Assembly: GCA_003313425.1 (NCBI GenBank)
Contig: NHZP01000092.1
Span: 21,696-85,695 of the forward strand
Direction: 5' to 3'
DNA: 64,000 nucleotides
From: Pseudopyrenochaeta lycopersici
Taxonomy: Eukaryota; Ascomycota; Dothideomycetes; Pleosporales; Pseudopyrenochaetaceae
Shown in pieces: positions 1 to 10,234 of the stretch; position 1 is the first letter of the stretch; the number at the start of each line of letters is the position of its first letter. The notes beneath the pieces are model-generated. The model was not told where the DNA came from. It worked only from the letters and a program-made list of their open reading frames with translations, and did not search any database. The position numbers and the translations under genes are program-made.

Positions 1-740
1 AGGGAGGGAGAAAGAAAGAGGGAGAGGGTAAGGGTAAGGATGAGGGAGAGTAAGAGAGAGGTAGAGGGTGAGGGAGAGTAAGAGTGAGGGTAAGAGAGAG
101 GGTAAGGGAGAGGTAGAGGGTGAGGGAGAGTAAGGGTAAGGGAGAGGGAGGGTAAGGGTAAGGGAGAGGGAGAGTAAGAGTAAGGGTAAGAGTGAGGGGG
201 AGTGAGGGTGAGGGAGAGGTAGAGGGTGAGGGAGAGGGAGGGTAAGGGAGAGGGAAGGTAAGAGTAAGGGTGAGGGAGAGTAAGAGTAAGGGTAAGGGAG
301 AGGGAGAGGGAGGGTAAGGGTAAGGGTAAGAGAGAGGTAGAGGGTAAGGGAGAGTGAGAGTAAGGGAGAGGGAGGGTAAGGGTAAGGGTTAGGGTTTTGA
401 GAGAGAGAGAGGGTTAGGGTTTTAAGAGAGAGAGAGGGTTAGGGTTTTAAGAGAAAGAGAGGGTTAGGGTTTTGAGAGAAAGGTAGAGAGTAGTAAAGTA
501 AGAGAAGAAGAAGGGGAGGAGAGGAAGGAGTAAGAAGAGTTAAGAAGAGAGTAGTTAAGTAGGTGGAAGTAGAGGGAGTTAGAGAGGTTTAGGGGTTTAG
601 AAGAAAGAGAGGTAAAGTAAAGGGAAGTTTTTTGGAGGGAGGGTGTTTAAAAGAGTTTAAAAGGGTGAAAAGAGTGAAAAGGAGGTAGAAGAGAGAAGGG
701 GGAGGGGTGTTGGGGGTGGATTAGGGTTAGGGTTAGGGTT
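1..740 (+). repeat. Degenerate subtelomeric/telomeric repeat, proximal side
   Basis: Purine-only low-complexity DNA built from GGGTAAGGG, GGGAGAG and GAGGGTGAGG variants (1-385), then several GGGTTAGGGTTTT(G/A)AGAG units (about 386-480), then G/A-rich DNA without clear periodicity (481-718), and finally three clean TTAGGG copies (about 719-740). The G-rich strand is the + strand, as at the right end, so the chromosome end should lie to the right and this block is the older, centromere-facing telomere tract. No gene is visible. The last TT abuts the CCTTTCACTAG that starts the first unit. Confidence 0.85.
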
Positions 741-2335
741 CCTTTCACTAGAAAGTTGTCAAGTGGTCAGGAGCCTTGCGCTTCTGATCCTAGACACTTT
801 ACACGTATGCGTTGCCTACGACTGGAGGGAGTAGCGAAGCGTTAGTCTCTTTAGAGGCTAGGGGCAATGCACGCTTAAGTAACCCGGCGCACGGACGTAG
901 CGCGAGATCATCTGATCTCCGGGTTGCCACATTTTTGGTCTCTGACCTAATTGGCCTGTGGATGCAGGGATGCACGGAGGTGATGTAGGTGCGCGATTGG
1001 GTTGGGAGCGTTGGTTTACTTGTGCACGGACGTGTCACTGCGGCGCGGTGTCTGCGCGTTGTATAAATGGTGCTCGTTCCCACGGGTCTCGTGGCACCGG
1101 AGGTTCTTCTTTTCCTCACTCTTTGAGTGTGCCTTATTATGGATGCACGATGGAATGTCTGCACACTTGTTTCGAGTCAGGGAGCTGACGGACGGTGGAG
1201 CTCTATGTTTACGTCTTGTTTGCAAGGTGGGGCGTTGTACGCTGCTACTGTCGTTGCTGCTGGGACAGCTTTACTTGGGAAGCGGAGGCGTAAGCCCGGT
1301 AGTGATCCGGGTCTCTCCAGAGTAGGTCTCTGTTTGGCGCTTGTGTAGCATGATAATGCTGACTCCTTCGTTTTTGCAGGTTCCGAAGGTACAGAAGGTC
1401 GATAAATTGCTCGAAGGGCCCGCGAAGTGGTTCCTAGAACGTCTGTCAACTATATCCACGAAGTGGGGGTTTCTTAGATCTTGTGGGAGCGAAGAAGTCG
1501 CTTTGGTGGAGAGCTTTTTACGTGCCAAGGTGGACCTTGCAGAGTATAACGTGGTGCGAAATTTAGAAGGCCTGTCTGCTCCCTCTGTTATGGGAAGCCT
1601 CATGTATGGAGCGGATACACTGAGATGTTATCCCTCTGTATTCACGGGGGAGTACCCGCCGTTGAGTGTCGGCGATGGTTGCGGGCCAGTGAATGCTGCC
1701 TCTATGGATATTGTGGAAACCCCGGGACTGTCCGGTTTTGGATCCGGTGGTGGTGGATGCGCTTATGTCGACCCTGCTTGGCTGGAGCCCCCGGAAGGGT
1801 TTTGTTGTTATGCTAGTAGTTTTGTACTTCCTGGCCACTCTGACAGTGTGGCTTCTGATTACGATTCCGCTGATTGGATGTCATTAGCACCAGAACCCTT
1901 TAACAGCGATGAAGGAGAGGGTGGTCTTGGTCTTGTAGAGATGGAGGACTGGGAGCTGGGGGCTCTTACGGATGTGTTGTATGATCGTAGTGGGGATCTG
2001 TTGTTAGGGGAGTATTCGTAGGTATGGAATTATTGTAGGGTATGTCTATTTTATGGTTGACTTATTGTGCAGTTGGTCTACCATTGTGTACGATCTGTTT
2101 TGATGGACTGGATTATGTAGAATACCTATGTTGTATTCGCAAGATTTTTCATTTTGGGTGTGAGCGCCCTTGGGATGGAACACCATCTCCAAAGAAAAAA
2201 AAAATGCATAAGTCCATTTTTGCTGTGGCTGGGGGGGCACGCCGAGTCAGGTTGGCTGTGGCTCGGGAGAGTCAGCTGTGGCGCGGATTCTGCGCGCACA
2301 GACCAGAAATCAACTTTCGAGTGCTATATATGATT
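741..2335 (+). mobile_element. Segment 1 (1,595 bp), first unit after the telomere
   Basis: Noncoding structured module 741-930; its third domain closes with the seven-pair helix AACCCGG (881-887) with CCGGGTT (919-925). TATAAA at 1062-1067, gene 1139-2021. The 2022-2335 tail has no gene and ends in the pre-origin hairpins; the left origin arm is the short CTTTCGAGTGC form. Confidence 0.85.
1139..2021 (+). CDS. Unrecognised protein: hydrophobic N-terminus, acidic C-terminus (spliced)
   Basis: Predicted exons 1139-1321 and 1380-2021 (intron GTAGGT...TTTTTGCAG, 58 bp, phase 0) give 274 aa. The first exon has a hydrophobic stretch (about residues 33-50, rich in A, V and T) followed by KRRRK, which could be a membrane anchor with a cytosolic basic flank. 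The C-terminal third is glycine-, aspartate- and glutamate-rich and ends with bulky hydrophobics spaced among acidic residues (MEDWELGALTDVLYD), a pattern seen in acidic transcription-activation domains. The start is the ATG after TATAAA that keeps the frame across the intron. No relation to the WWxTKESG family is visible. The activator role is speculative. Confidence 0.6.
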
Positions 2336-3917
2336 CCTTTCACTAGAAAGTTGTCAAGTGGTCAGGAGCCTTGCGCTCCTTACCCTTGCCACTTTACAAT
2401 TAAGCAGGGCCGGCGAGTGGAACGAGTAGCGAAGCGGTAGTCTTGAATAAGACTAGGGCCTCTGCACTTAGTAAGCAACACAGCGCACGGACGTAGCGCG
2501 AGATCATCTGATCTGTGGGTTGCCACATTCTTCAGATTTTTTATCTGATTGGTCTATGGATATGGAGGCAGGGAGTGTGCAGGACCCTGCTAACTAGGGA
2601 CTAACACATCTTGGCGGGGCCAAGGGTCTGGGAGACAGATTGAGATATATAAGAGAGGGGAGCGCCCTCCTATCTCTAATATCAACGGAGGTGTGCTTTG
2701 TTCGGTTCAGTTGTAGTCACTACATAGTGAACGTATTGTACGTAAGTAGTAGCGGTAGCTATGGCGATGGAGTCGTTGCACGGAGTTGGCGTTTTCAGAG
2801 AACGTAGTATATTGTGTAGTAACAAGATGCCGGCGGGTACGTCGAGCGAAGCGTTTGCAGGGAGTGAAGAGCAGATGGAATGGGTGCGGAGTCACATTCC
2901 CGGTAGGTACTTCTTTCTCCTCGGGAAGTTAGTATCCTTTAACTGACACTGGGACAGAGTTTGTGGAACAAGGTGTTTCTCTTACATGTCATGTAAACCC
3001 GTGGGGGGCACGGTGTTGGTGGTCAACGAAGGAGAGTGGGAAGCTCTCTCGCGAATGTGTAGAGGAACAGCACAGTCCGTGTCTTAATGATTACGAAGTG
3101 ATTGGCGCGGGCGGCGACAGGAGACGGGCGCTCCTTGTGTTCAAGGTGGACATCTTGGTAGGAGATGAATTGCAGAGCAATGTTGCGTTTGCGCAACTCT
3201 CTTTAGAGACACTGGAGGTGTTCCTGCAGGATGTTTTACCTCGTGTCTACTCGCTTGAAGAGAATTCGGTGGATACCTATATTGTGGACGATTTGTTCCA
3301 CTCGTTAAACGTCGGGTGTTACTCTACGACGGTAGGGTGCGGATGCACGCGTTCTGATATTTGTATGAAGTGCGCGCCGGTGAGGATAGAGCGTGCTAGG
3401 TTTATCGTGCTCCACAGATTTACCTCTGTTTATCCGTTTGGCTTGGGGAGGTGGTTTGATGGAATCAGCGATGCAGCAGGGACTGTGTACCCGTCGGGAA
3501 AAAACTGGTTGAGTTGTTCCCATAGCCGTGTTCTGTAGAGCACGATGTATTTTGTCTGGCCTGGAGGAGCTGCATTGAGGTAGACATAGTAGAGTTTTAT
3601 TAACGATTTTATTGTAAAGGATGCAGAGGAAACGATAGGTATATGTGTGGAGAGCAATTAGCGAGCATAGTGGTAATGCAGGTGTGGACCTGTTATGGCC
3701 GGCAGGTATTGAATTTACATTACGGGGTGTTGTAACGGAGTGTTGTTGTAGGACAACCCAAAAAAAAACGGTAAGTCAAAAAAAAATCCCAAGTTTTTTT
3801 GGCTAAGTCCGATTTTGCTGTGGCTGGAGGGCCATGCTGGGTCACGTTTGCTGTGGCGCGGGGAGCGCACAGGCCCCGACTCAACTTTCTAGTGTGGCGA
3901 AAAGCCTATATATGATT
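2336..3917 (+). mobile_element. Segment 2 (1,582 bp)
   Basis: Structured module 2336-2545, TATATAA 2646-2652, gene 2761-3538. The 3539-3917 tail holds no gene. It has a duplicated GGTAAGTC / GGCTAAGTCC pair in A/T tracts before the origin, a variant also found in segments 13, 19 and 20. Appears identical to segment 11 over all stretches compared. Confidence 0.85.
2761..3538 (+). CDS. WWxTKESG-family protein
   Basis: Predicted exons 2761-2902 and 2958-3538; the 55-bp phase-1 intron (GTAGGT...ctgacactgggacag) joins to a 240-aa product. An in-frame ATG also occurs at 2767, the position used by most relatives. Exon 2 has the family features in order: WWSTKESG, an H-x3-C pair, a hydrophobic LLVFKVD strand, VAFAQLSLETLEVFL, the cysteine cluster C-G-C-x6-C-x2-C, and a C-terminal W-F-D-G-I-S-D-A-A-G with final NWLSC. 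Here the usual SDAVG reads SDAAG. Function unknown. Confidence 0.8.
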
Positions 3918-3935
3918 CCTTTCACTAGAAAGTTG
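3882..3935 (+). promoter_or_regulatory. Replication-origin stem-loop (representative; one at every unit junction)
   Basis: Perfect 13-bp inverted repeat: CAACTTTCTAGTG (3882-3894) and CACTAGAAAGTTG (3923-3935). The loop has a small nested hairpin (GGC-GAAAA-GCC) and then TATATATGATT/CCTTT; the unit boundary falls between 3917 and 3918. Other junctions keep the nested stem while changing its loop (GGCGTTTTGCC, GGCGAACCGCC, GGCGTTCTGCC, GGCGCAGCC) or replace it by GTGC. CRESS-type viruses nick a conserved loop sequence in such a stem; TATATATGATT/CC would be the counterpart of their nonanucleotide. Telomere repeats at this same base in four places support it as the cleavage site. Confidence 0.85.
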
Positions 3936-5514
3936 TCAAGTGGTCGAGAGCCTTGCGCTCGGGACCACGACGGCTTTACTCTAAGCTTTGCCCGCGACTG
4001 GAGGGAGTACCGAAGGGTTAGGCTCTTTAGAGGCTAGAGGCAAGAGCCCTGGTAAGTAACACGAAGCACGGACTGTGCGGGTCATCTGATCTCAGGTTAC
4101 CCACATTTTATTTAATCAGGCTTCTGATTGGACTATGAATATAGAGTCATGGAATGGGCTGCCCTCTGCCTGCTAGGGACTAGTGTGTCTTGGCAGAGAT
4201 AGCATGGACATGTCTATATAAGAACAACAGAGGATCTGTTTTCACGGATGTGTCCTACATTATGTAGTGTTTTCTTTTGTTCTACTGCTATATTGCGATG
4301 GAGTCGCGTGTCGGGCAGGGTGCTGATGTGGGGACCACTAGCACATCCACCTTTCTATCTGCAATAGATAGGATACAGGAAGGAAGTTCCTGTACATTGT
4401 CTGTAGAGACGCCCATGGAGTTTGAAGGCGTGAGAGATCACGTGCCCAGTCAGTGTCTTGCCTTTTCCCTAGACACGGAAGAAGTTGGGGGAGGGCCCCG
4501 ACTAACATCATCACAGAGTTTGTGGAGTATGGGATGTCCCTTACTGTCTACGTAGGTCTTTCGCGTAGGCGATCTTGGTGGATTACCAAAGAGAGTGGAC
4601 GCTTTCCTGCCGAGTGTGTGGAACAACACCACATGGAGTGTCTAGAAGGTCACAAGGAAGGTTGTGTTTCGGGAGCCGCACAGCAGTCGCTCCTGGTTCT
4701 TAAGGTGGATGCACCGGCCCATGGGCGTGTATGGAGTTTCGTTGTTTTTGCTCAGCTCTCAGTAGTGGCACTGGATGTGCTGGTGGAGCGCGTTATCCCT
4801 CTTCTTGCATTGCCGGAGGGGCAGTTGGCAAATGCCCTATTTGAGAACAGATTGTTCATTATGTTGAACCATGGGTGGTACAGTACGTGCGTGGACTGCG
4901 CCTGTACGCTGCAGAGAAGGTGTGAGCCTTGTGGGTTTGTAAGCCATACTTCGCGGAGGTTCCTTTGGATCAGTAGATTTGATAATCTATTCTTATGTAC
5001 AGGGTGTAACTGGTGGAGCGGTGTTACCAATGCAGTTGGAGTAGTACAGCCGCATGGTGTTGACTGGCTGACTTGTCCAAGTAGGATGTAGTTTATGTGG
5101 CTCATGGAGTGGCAGTACTCTATTGTAATTAAAGAGGGGTGGTCCTTTATACCTATAGATATAGGTGTTGAGTCGATGTATACGAAGTTGTATAGCTTGG
5201 AATGGTAAGTACCTGTCTCATGGTATAGGTATTTTATTTCCTGTTTCTTTTTTTAAAAAAAAAAAAAAATCCGTATATATTGTAACACAAATTAATTATG
5301 TTGTACAGATTCTGCATAGTAGTAAGAACAATGAAGAAATTGTAGTGCGGAGCTCGGTCAGTAAGGGTGGGAGCCCTTCAGATGGAACATCAAACCTCTC
5401 GAAAAATGCGTAAGTCCATTTTTGCTGTGGCTGGAGGTCACGTTTTACCGGGGTGCTGAAAAATTTTTCAGCCACGACTCAACTTTTCTAGTGTGGCGCA
5501 GCCTATATATGATT
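3918..5514 (+). mobile_element. Segment 3 (1,597 bp)
   Basis: Structured module 3918-4110, whose first hairpin is the long form GTGGTC...GACCAC around GAGC-CTTGC-GCTC. TATATAA 4215-4221, gene 4298-5091. The 5092-5514 tail holds no gene; it has a poly-T/poly-A tract near 5250 and GCTGAAAAATTTTTCAGC beside the origin. Confidence 0.85.
4298..5091 (+). CDS. WWxTKESG-family protein
   Basis: Exons 4298-4448 and 4517-5091 (intron 68 bp, phase 1; donor GTCAGT, branch CTAAC, acceptor CACAG) give 241 aa. Start is ATGGAGTCG inside the GCGA-N5-TCGC palindrome. Exon 1 is of the EGSSCTLSVET / VRDHVP type. Exon 2 has WWITKESG, EQHHMEC, and a C-A-C-x5-C-x2-C cluster. The usual G-I-S-D-A-V-G is altered to G-V-T-N-A-V-G before the final DWLTC. 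The GTCAGT donor is weaker than the GTAGGT/GTAAGT of most relatives and recurs in segments 6 and 18. Confidence 0.8.
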
Positions 5515-7084
5515 CCTTTCACTAGAAAGTTGTCAAGTGGTCACCAGCCTCGTGCTGGAGACCCTGGACACTTTACATCTAAGCTGTGGCCTCGAGTGGA
5601 ACGAGAAGCGGACGCGTCAAGCTACTTGTAGTTTGGGGCCATTGCCCCCTGTAAGCCAACAGACGCACGGACTGTGTGAGTCAGATGACGCTGGGTTGGC
5701 ACGTGAGGAGCACCCCTGCCCTCACATCTACTAGATGTTCATAGCTATGGACACAACGGAGTGGGCGCATTATGGAATAATAGTCTTGGCAGAGACAGAT
5801 ACCTGGATAGAGTTCGTTATACTATGGAGTGTAACGCTTATAAGGAAACGGGTGTGTCCCGTTACCTTTCCTTATTACCAATTTTTTTTGCGTCTATTTA
5901 CAGCGTGTACCGGGTACCGCTCGTACTAGAGGTATCGAACGTAGCTTGGTGGAGGCAGTTCTTGTTCTTGGACATGTTGTCAGCGTGTAGCGCCCATGAT
6001 GAGTGCTGATAAGGCGTACGTCGCGGAAGCGTTACGCAGTTGTATTGTAGGACGTATGTCGGTCGATAGCCTGGTAGGGCTAGTTTGCGGTGCGTATGGT
6101 TTCGGATACCACTGGTACACTATCCGAAACAACCTTTCTTCCCTTTTGTCAAGGCATGGCGATGCTGCTTAGTGGAATGGATTTTGAGTAGAGTGACAGG
6201 TACTGCTAGTGGGTGCTGGGGAGGCACCGCGGTTTCGGTACGACTGTCCGTTGTTCGCGATGAGGCAGGATGCGTAGGCATGCGAGCGTCAGTGATGCGC
6301 CCGCGTTCATCCTTTCTGTATTGGACGAAGCGTTGTCACGTAGTGCATGGCAAGACGTTGCCGTTACATTTGTCTGAGGGAGGCACTGCTGCGGAGCGTG
6401 TGCGTATTTGTTTGTGGCTGCTCCTTGTGGAGCTTTGCGTAGTTGCGTCGGAGGAGGATGAATTCTCCTCTTGGATTTCACATCGTTACTTGTTGTGTGG
6501 AGCACCTTTTATGGGAATTACGAGGGCTCCGTTCGCGTGGGGGGCCTTCGTAGTATGCGTAGCTATAGTAGTATGGGGGGCTACCTGACCCTGGGAGGTG
6601 TTTGTATGTACATACAGAGAGGGTTTGTTACATAGTATACTATGCATTTATCTAGTCTATACGATATTTATGTTGGTATAGTGTATCATTACCATTATGG
6701 TAATAGTAGATGTATATCTCTTAGTATACGTAGTCAGAGTGTGTAGGTGTCGTAATAACTACGTCTGGTTACGAATAACAGCATAGTTTTTTATATACAT
6801 AGAGTATAATACCATTATACTATGCATTATAGCTAGTTATAAACAGAGCGATTCTATAGTGTTGATGTGTAGAGCGTTTTAATAGTTTCAGGGCTAAGAA
6901 ATAATTTGATTGTATGGATATTTGGTAGAAATTGGGGTGTGAGCCCTTGTAGATGGAACACCATCTCCAAAGAAATTGGCGAAGTCCGATTTTGCTGTGG
7001 CTGGAGGTCACGTTTTACCGGGGTGCTGAAAAATTTTTCAGCCACGACTCAACTTTTCTAGTGTGGCGCAGCCTATATATGATT
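5515..7084 (+). mobile_element. Segment 4 (1,570 bp)
   Basis: Structured module 5515-5725 (first hairpin CCAGC-CTCGT-GCTGG; third domain closed by GCCAAC/GTTGGC). TATAAG 5839-5844, gene 5996-6588. The 6589-7084 tail is A/T-rich with many short palindromes around TATAC and ATTACCATTATGGTAAT and no convincing gene. From about 5730 on it matches segment 40; the first ~215 bp differ. Confidence 0.85.
5996..6588 (+). CDS. Tail-anchored protein, possible Bcl-2-like fold (spliced)
   Basis: Predicted exons 5996-6089 and 6173-6588, with an 83-bp phase-1 intron (donor GTGCGT, pyrimidine tract CCTTTCTTCCC, acceptor GCTTAG), give 169 aa. Exon 1 alone would be a 58-codon ORF ending inside the intron. Exon 1 is helical in character. 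Exon 2 contains GCWGGTAV, a Leu/Val-rich helix, an acidic turn, SSWIS, and a C-terminal hydrophobic span (FAWGAFVVCVAIVVWG) ending five residues from a membrane tail. W-G-x2-[AV] followed by W-I and a tail anchor resembles the BH1/BH2/anchor order of Bcl-2 proteins, but the match is weak and unproven. Apparently the same coding sequence as segment 40. Confidence 0.5.
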
Positions 7085-8666
7085 CCTTTCACTAGAAAGT
7101 TGTCAATGTGGTCGGCAGCCTTGTGCTGCCTGACCCATGTAACTTTACTGTAAGCTTTGCCTGTGACTGGAGGGAACAACGAAGTGTTAAACTAGAATTA
7201 GTTTAGAGGCAATGCACTATTTATGCAATGCATGACGTGGATACGGTCCTTGTGGAGCATGGTTGAGTCATTGCAGGCAAGGGCGCTGCCGTGCTCTCGT
7301 CACGTGGATGCGGGGTTACTGTGAACGGAGGTGAGGTACCGGCTGGTTTTCGTTGCCTGCGAAGGCATTCTTAACGTAGTTGATCTTTTATCTTGTCTGC
7401 GGGGCTGGGCACCACGCAGGACTGTTTGGCACGGAAGTGCTTCAGGGGATTCGACGTCTTTTCCAATGAAAAAGAGCAGGCTGCGGGATCGTTGGTTCTA
7501 TCCTTACCAACTCCACCACGGTCAGTGGGGTTGCGAAGATCGCATATCAGGTTTATAGTGGAGGCTTGCGGGTAGCTCGTCCCTATGTCCCGCTCGCGTA
7601 GGCAGCGTTCTTGTAGGAGCCGTCGTGTTGGAGGCACATCAGGTCAACCTGTTTCCATGCCACCCGGATCGGGTTTACAGAGTGTGCATGAACCGCGTCG
7701 TTTTCGGTCCAGGTTCGAGTTATGGGGCATTGAGGGTGTCTTTATGCCCCGTGATAGGTTCTTTCTCGTCCACTATGCGCCTTGGACAGGCCCGTGGGGC
7801 GTCAACAATGTGGAACAGGAGTTGTCCAATGTTTTACCTGCGGAGGCTGAGTTTTATGCGAGTCTGCGTGTGGAACTGCATGACCGGAGGTGGTTACGCT
7901 GTGTGTATGCCTTGGTGGACTTTGGCCCTGTGTCAGTGCGGACAGTGGTTTGGCTGCATGAGAGTCCCTTCCGTGTTGCGGAGTCTTCGGGGATAATTGC
8001 AGGACTTTGTGGCCGGCCAGGCACTCGTGGATCGAACGTACAGTGGCATCGTGAAGCGTTAGCCTCAGTTGCAATGTGGCAGAGGCGCATCGAGCGGTGG
8101 CGTGGTCTTGTGGGGCTCGTTCGCGATCCTTTGGTCGTTAGGCAAGACGAGTCTGCTGTACATACATCAGGTGTGTAGCAAACGGAGTTGTATTTTGGCG
8201 GTTGCTAACAATATTCTATAGGGTAGTACTGACCATATCAGTACTTTGATGTTGTTCAAGCTCTGCTTTATCCTTTGTTATGGCGTGCTCGCAGAGGTTT
8301 ATTGCTTTGTCATGTTATGCGTAATGTGTTACGGTAGTATGCGTTGTATGCTTTTTCAAGCCCGGTATGCAATTTTTTGTATGCTACTGGTCATGCAGTC
8401 ATATTTGTATTAAGGTACTATATTTTTGTATCGTTTTAGGAATTGATGTATTGGTAATGGCGGAAGCTATTATCTTATGGTAGCGTAGGCTATATTGTTA
8501 GTGGGTACACTACGTTTGGAGGAACAATAGTTTTGTGTCTCAAAAATTGGCTAAGTCCAATTATGTGTGGCTGGAAGACACGCTGAGTCACGTTAGCTGT
8601 GGCGCGGATTTGACGCGCACAGACCCGTCCTCAACTTTTCTAGTGTGGCGCAGCCTATATATGATT
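7085..8666 (+). mobile_element. Segment 5 (1,582 bp)
   Basis: Module 7085-7285 with unusual domains: the third closes with TGCAATG/CATTGCA. The usual CCAAT box and TATA box are missing; TCACGTGGATGCG at 7300-7312 is shared with both Rep segments. 7313-7584 may be leader sequence. Gene 7585-8178. The 8179-8666 tail is noncoding. Confidence 0.85.
7585..8178 (+). CDS. Arg-rich N-terminus protein, candidate capsid or nucleic-acid-binding protein
   Basis: A 197-aa single-exon ORF starting at the ATG after CTCGTCCCT. Residues 2-15 are SRSRRQRSCRSRR, an arginine-rich arm like those on many small ssDNA-virus capsid proteins. The rest is mixed, with alternating hydrophobic strands (FFLVHYAP, LRCVYALVDFG, VRTVVWLHES) and a basic helix (MWQRRIERWRGLVGLVRD). 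No paralogue occurs in the window. The arm and single-copy status make it a capsid candidate, but 197 aa is small for that role and no capsid motif is recognised; a nuclear DNA-binding protein is equally possible. The promoter type links it to the Rep genes. Confidence 0.6.
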   Translation: MSRSRRQRSCRSRRVGGTSGQPVSMPPGSGLQSVHEPRRFRSRFELWGIEGVFMPRDRFFLVHYAPWTGPWGVNNVEQELSNVLPAEAEFYASLRVELHDRRWLRCVYALVDFGPVSVRTVVWLHESPFRVAESSGIIAGLCGRPGTRGSNVQWHREALASVAMWQRRIERWRGLVGLVRDPLVVRQDESAVHTSGV

Positions 8667-10234
8667 CCTTTCACTAGAAAGTTGTCAAGTGGTCAGGAGC
8701 CTTGCGCTCCTTACCCCTGACACTTTACACCTAAGCAGGGCCTGTGACTGGAGGGAACAGCGAAGCGGTAGGCTTTTTAAAGCCTAGGGGCCATGCACGC
8801 TTAAGTAACACGAAGCACGGACTGTGTGAGTCAGATGACGCTGGGTTACCCGTGGGTGGCACTCCTGCCCCCACTCCGTCCTCAATCAGTTGTCTGATTG
8901 GTCTATAGCTATAGACGCATGGAATGTGCATTTGGTTGCTCACTAGGGACTAGCATTTCTTGGCGAAGACAGCATGGACATGAATATATCACACGAACAG
9001 AGAATCTGTGTTCACGGATGTGCTTCACTTCCTCAAGGGTTTGTTTTCTTCTTGTATTACCGCGCGATGGAGTCGCAAGCCGGGCAGGGCACTGGCAATG
9101 CGGAGGCTGTTTCTGCTATAAGCTTCTTGTCTCTTCTAGAAGCGTTGGAGGAAGGAAGTTTTTTCCTATTGTCTGTAGAGACAGGTGCGGAGCGGCAATG
9201 CGTGAGAGGTCACGTGCATAGTCAGTGTCTTTTTTCCCACTCGTCTTCTAAAACTGACGGAGTAGCAGCGCTAGTGGAACGCGGGATGTCTCTCACAATC
9301 TTCTTGGATTTGTCGGGGAGACAATCTTGGTGGGTAACTAAAGAAAGTGGACGACTCTCTCAACAGTGTGTGGAGCAACAGCATATATTTTGTCTAAAAG
9401 ATTATAAGGAACTTAGTGCCGAAGGTGGGACCCGGCAGTCGCTCCTGGTCCTCAAGGTGGATGCACTCCACCCGGATGGGGTGGTCGAGAGCCAGGTTGC
9501 TTTTGCGCAGCTCTCGGTAGAGGCACTCGATGTGGTCGTGGAACGCATAGTACCCCTTCTCATCCTACCAGAAGGGCAGAGGGCGGATACTTTTATGACG
9601 TCTTCTATATTGTTGTACTCGTTGGACAATGGGTGGTACAGTACGTGTGTCGATTGCGCATGTACGGCGCGTAGAAAGTGTGAGCCTTGTGCGTATGTAC
9701 AATTTTTTAAGGCTAGGTTTGTTCGAGTAGATGAATTTTCCGGGGTACGGCCATGTAGAGAGTCGTATTGGTTTACTGGGATCAGTGACGCTGTGGGAGC
9801 AGTACTACCATCGGGAAGGAACTGGTTGAGTTGCACTCGTTTTTGGTAAGAATATCGTGATGGTAAGAGTACGTAGTCCCTGTGTCCATGTAATGGTAAT
9901 AATATATCTCAGTAGGATACAAAAAGTATCAAGTCCATATGGTATGTTATAGTAAAGTATATTATGGTAAGTGTATTTACTTTTTTACATATAGTTGCTA
10001 ACATGGTAATGGTAGGGTGATGAGAACAAAAAAATGAACAATGGTAGTGCGGAGCTTCATTAGTAAGGGTGTGGGCGCCCTTGGGATGGAGCACCATCTC
10101 CAAAGAAAAAAAAAATGCGTAAGTCCATTTTCCGTGTGGCTGGAGGGCACGCCGAGTCAGCAGGAGATGTGGCACATGGGGGGGCACGGGCCCCGACTCA
10201 ACTTTCTAGTGTGGCGTTTTGCCTATATATGATT
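8667..10234 (+). mobile_element. Segment 6 (1,568 bp)
   Basis: Structured module 8667-8870, TATA-like AATATATC near 8983, gene 9067-9849, noncoding tail 9850-10234 ending in the GGCGTTTTGCC nested-hairpin form of the origin. The tail from about 10050 closely matches that of segment 14. Confidence 0.85.
9067..9849 (+). CDS. WWxTKESG-family protein with frame-preserving intron
   Basis: Predicted exons 9067-9220 and 9269-9849 (244 aa). The intron is only 48 bp (donor GTCAGT, branch CTGAC, acceptor TAGCAG), has no stop and is a multiple of three, so unspliced RNA would give a 260-aa form. Start ATGGAGTCG lies in GCGA-N5-TCGC. Exon 2 shows WWVTKESG, EQQHIFC, C-A-C-x5-C-x2-C and GISDAVG...NWLSC. 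It is one of three members whose ORF runs through the intron (with 13/20 and 33). Confidence 0.8.
   Translation: MESQAGQGTGNAEAVSAISFLSLLEALEEGSFFLLSVETGAERQCVRGHVHSQCLFSHSSSKTDGVAALVERGMSLTIFLDLSGRQSWWVTKESGRLSQQCVEQQHIFCLKDYKELSAEGGTRQSLLVLKVDALHPDGVVESQVAFAQLSVEALDVVVERIVPLLILPEGQRADTFMTSSILLYSLDNGWYSTCVDCACTARRKCEPCAYVQFFKARFVRVDEFSGVRPCRESYWFTGISDAVGAVLPSGRNWLSCTRFW

Noticed and set aside
1..740. Coding capacity in the left purine-rich repeat
   Set aside because: Simple G/A/T repeats only; any open frame is a composition artefact.
799..1603. Overlapping ORFs on both strands around segment 1, including 958-1325 and 1271-1603
   Set aside because: They overlap the module, the TATA box or the spliced gene in other frames and have no motif or start context.
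2331..2440. A recurrent ORF across nearly every junction (translation containing MIPFTRKLSSG)
   Set aside because: It reads through the origin hairpin and structured module. Its downstream frame changes from unit to unit by small indels, and the sequence is better explained by conserved noncoding structure.
2963..3538. Exon-2 ORFs treated as separate genes starting at GTGGAACAA or similar
   Set aside because: These starts are internal GTG codons of exon 2. Phase-1 splice sites upstream join them to exon 1 in every member checked, always with a length divisible by three.
5735..6009. ORFs upstream of the segment 4 gene (64 and 82 codons, repeated in segment 40)
   Set aside because: Both begin before the TATA box at 5839, so they would not be on the expected transcript; they recur only because the whole unit is copied.
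9402..9836. Long antisense ORFs (for example 9402-9836 and 34151-34741 on the - strand)
   Set aside because: They are shadows of the + strand genes; no antisense promoter or conserved protein is seen.
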